Both the position numbers and the translations under genes were made by a program. From Patescibacteria group bacterium (GTDB taxonomy: Bacteria; Patescibacteriota; Patescibacteriia; UBA2591; PGYQ01), in assembly GCA_020057535.1 (NCBI GenBank), contig JAGVFS010000051.1, positions 1 through 5,838 of the forward strand: DNA of 5,838 nt, given 5' to 3'. The notes below the pieces were generated by a model that was given only the letters and a program-made list of their open reading frames with translations, was not told the origin of the DNA and did not search any database. Shown here in pieces: positions 5,241 through 5,838 of this stretch; the first letter of the stretch is position 1, and every line of letters starts with the position of its first letter.

Positions 5241-5269
5241 TTGACAAAAATTTTTATAAGGGGTATTAT
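5241..5269 (+). promoter_or_regulatory. Near-consensus sigma-70 promoter for the terminal gene
   Basis: TTGACA (5241-5246), a 17-bp spacer and TATTAT (5264-5269) give a near-ideal promoter, the best in the window. Initiation is expected near 5276, leaving a leader of about 50 nt before ATG 5327. A palindrome overlaps its -10 and start point, which suggests strong but repressible expression. Confidence 0.7.
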
Positions 5270-5290
5270 TTAACTAAATTTAGTTAAATA
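5267..5290. promoter_or_regulatory. 24-bp perfect palindrome, likely operator
   Basis: The half-site TATTTAACTAAA (5267-5278) is followed directly by its exact reverse complement (5279-5290). It covers the last bases of the -10 and the expected transcription start, the classic position for a repressor operator. In RNA it would be a weak AT-rich hairpin without a T-tract, so a terminator role is unlikely. The repressor is unknown; the half-site does not resemble the AGAATTC sites at the regulator gene. Confidence 0.6.
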
Positions 5291-5326
5291 TTAAAAATAA
5301 ATCCGTATTTATAAAATTATTGTATT

Positions 5327-5838
5327 ATGGATTTAACAAAAGGAGAAAAAAATAAAAATCAAAAAGAATTTTTTGTATTTTTTAAAAATATGAAAGGTTT
5401 TTTGTTTTCAAATTTTTTTAAAAAACAAATGGTCTGTATTTTAATAATTGCAGGCTTTTTTTATTTTTCTTTTGTTCCTAAAGTTTATGCCATACCATTT
5501 CCAGTTAATACAGAAAAAATGATAGAAAATTTTAAAGAGACAATAGTAAATTTATTTGAATTTGAAAAAGATACAACTAAAAAAACCACACCAAAAAATA
5601 TTGCAAAACAAGAAGAGGCAAAGAAAGAATTACCAAGCGCAATTTTTTCAGAAATAGTTGAACCAATAATGCCAACAACAATTAAACCAGCGATAGTTGA
5701 ATTTAAAAAAGAAATAGTAGAAGGAATAAAAGAAACAGTAAAAAAGATTTTTAATCCAAAAATTTTTAATTCTAAAACAGAAGAGTCTAAAACAGAAGAG
5801 TCTAAAACAGAAGAGTCAAAAACAGAAGAGTCTAAAAC
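5327..5838 (+). CDS. Secreted or membrane-anchored protein with KTEES repeats (partial, 3' end missing)
   Basis: The frame is open from ATG 5327 to the window edge (170 codons visible). Residues 1-34 are basic and polar, and 35-50 form a hydrophobic core (MVCILIIAGFFYFSFV) followed by PKVYA, then IPFP. This reads as a signal peptide with a long n-region and probable cleavage after Ala55, or as an uncleaved anchor. Residues 60-148 are Lys/Glu-rich with amphipathic patterns (EFKKEIVEGIKETVKKIF). From residue 150 it becomes a perfect KTEES pentapeptide repeat. No family is recognised. There is no Shine-Dalgarno site before ATG 5327; the AAAGGAG at about 5338 is inside the gene and too far (about 45 nt) from the next in-frame ATG (5390) to set a different start. 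Export to the envelope or outside is inferred from the N-terminus. Confidence 0.75.
   Translation, partial: MDLTKGEKNKNQKEFFVFFKNMKGFLFSNFFKKQMVCILIIAGFFYFSFVPKVYAIPFPVNTEKMIENFKETIVNLFEFEKDTTKKTTPKNIAKQEEAKKELPSAIFSEIVEPIMPTTIKPAIVEFKKEIVEGIKETVKKIFNPKIFNSKTEESKTEESKTEESKTEESK
5774..5838 (+). repeat. 15-bp in-frame tandem repeat encoding KTEES
   Basis: AAAACAGAAGAGTCT repeats in tandem from 5774, with four full copies and the start of a fifth at the window end. Only one base changes (TCA for TCT in copy 3). The near identity at DNA level points to recent expansion by slippage. Total copy number cannot be known from this window. Confidence 0.9.

Noticed and set aside
5338..5392. Internal start at ATG 5390 using the AAAGGAG at 5338
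   Set aside because: Spacing of about 45 nt is far too long, and starting there removes only polar N-terminal residues without improving the signal peptide case.

Overview
This window is very AT-rich DNA that uses the standard code: every gene stops at TAA and no in-frame TGA is seen. The gene content suggests a member of the Patescibacteria (Candidate Phyla Radiation). The main hints are a short, N-terminal-only TsaB-like protein, a winged-helix regulator fused to a nucleotidyltransferase-like domain, a large PP2C-like membrane protein with a propeller tail, weak or absent Shine-Dalgarno sequences, and long non-coding repeat-rich stretches. This assignment is an inference from protein character and composition; no marker gene was tested.

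Bases 1-1340 contain no convincing gene. Bases 1-130 and about 955-1140 are two GC-richer islands in AT-rich DNA, each with a short basic reading frame on the minus strand. Between them lie a hairpin terminator (197-219), a nested tandem repeat array (326-775) built on a palindromic GTGTTAACAC core with an inverted copy at 231-251, and a near-perfect 45-bp palindrome (776-820). After the second island comes a 119-bp element with matching inverted ends (1149-1267), whose right end is partly duplicated in tandem.

Bases 1343-2491 hold a tsaB-like gene on the plus strand, convergent with a winged-helix regulator on the minus strand. The regulator has a cluster of AGAATTC-type half-sites at its start. 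The regulator and the next large gene are divergent, and a good plus-strand promoter (2542-2570) lies between them. Its transcript begins with a strong Shine-Dalgarno site and a 30-codon hydrophobic mini-ORF. That mini-ORF runs through a TTTTTTA heptamer exactly where the 746-residue ORF begins in the -1 frame. The 746-residue protein is a degenerate PP2C-like domain, one membrane segment, a coiled coil and a probable beta-propeller. A tRNA-Trp(CCA) gene follows 25 bp after its stop.

The strongest unexpected signal is at 5089-5193: three perfect 9-bp DnaA boxes in the same orientation within 43 bp, followed by 66 bp containing only one non-A/T base. This is a plausible chromosomal replication origin or a DnaA-controlled site. 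Just downstream is a near-consensus sigma-70 promoter (5241-5269) whose -10 overlaps a perfect 24-bp palindrome, a likely operator. It drives a secreted or membrane-anchored protein that enters KTEES repeats and runs off the window end.
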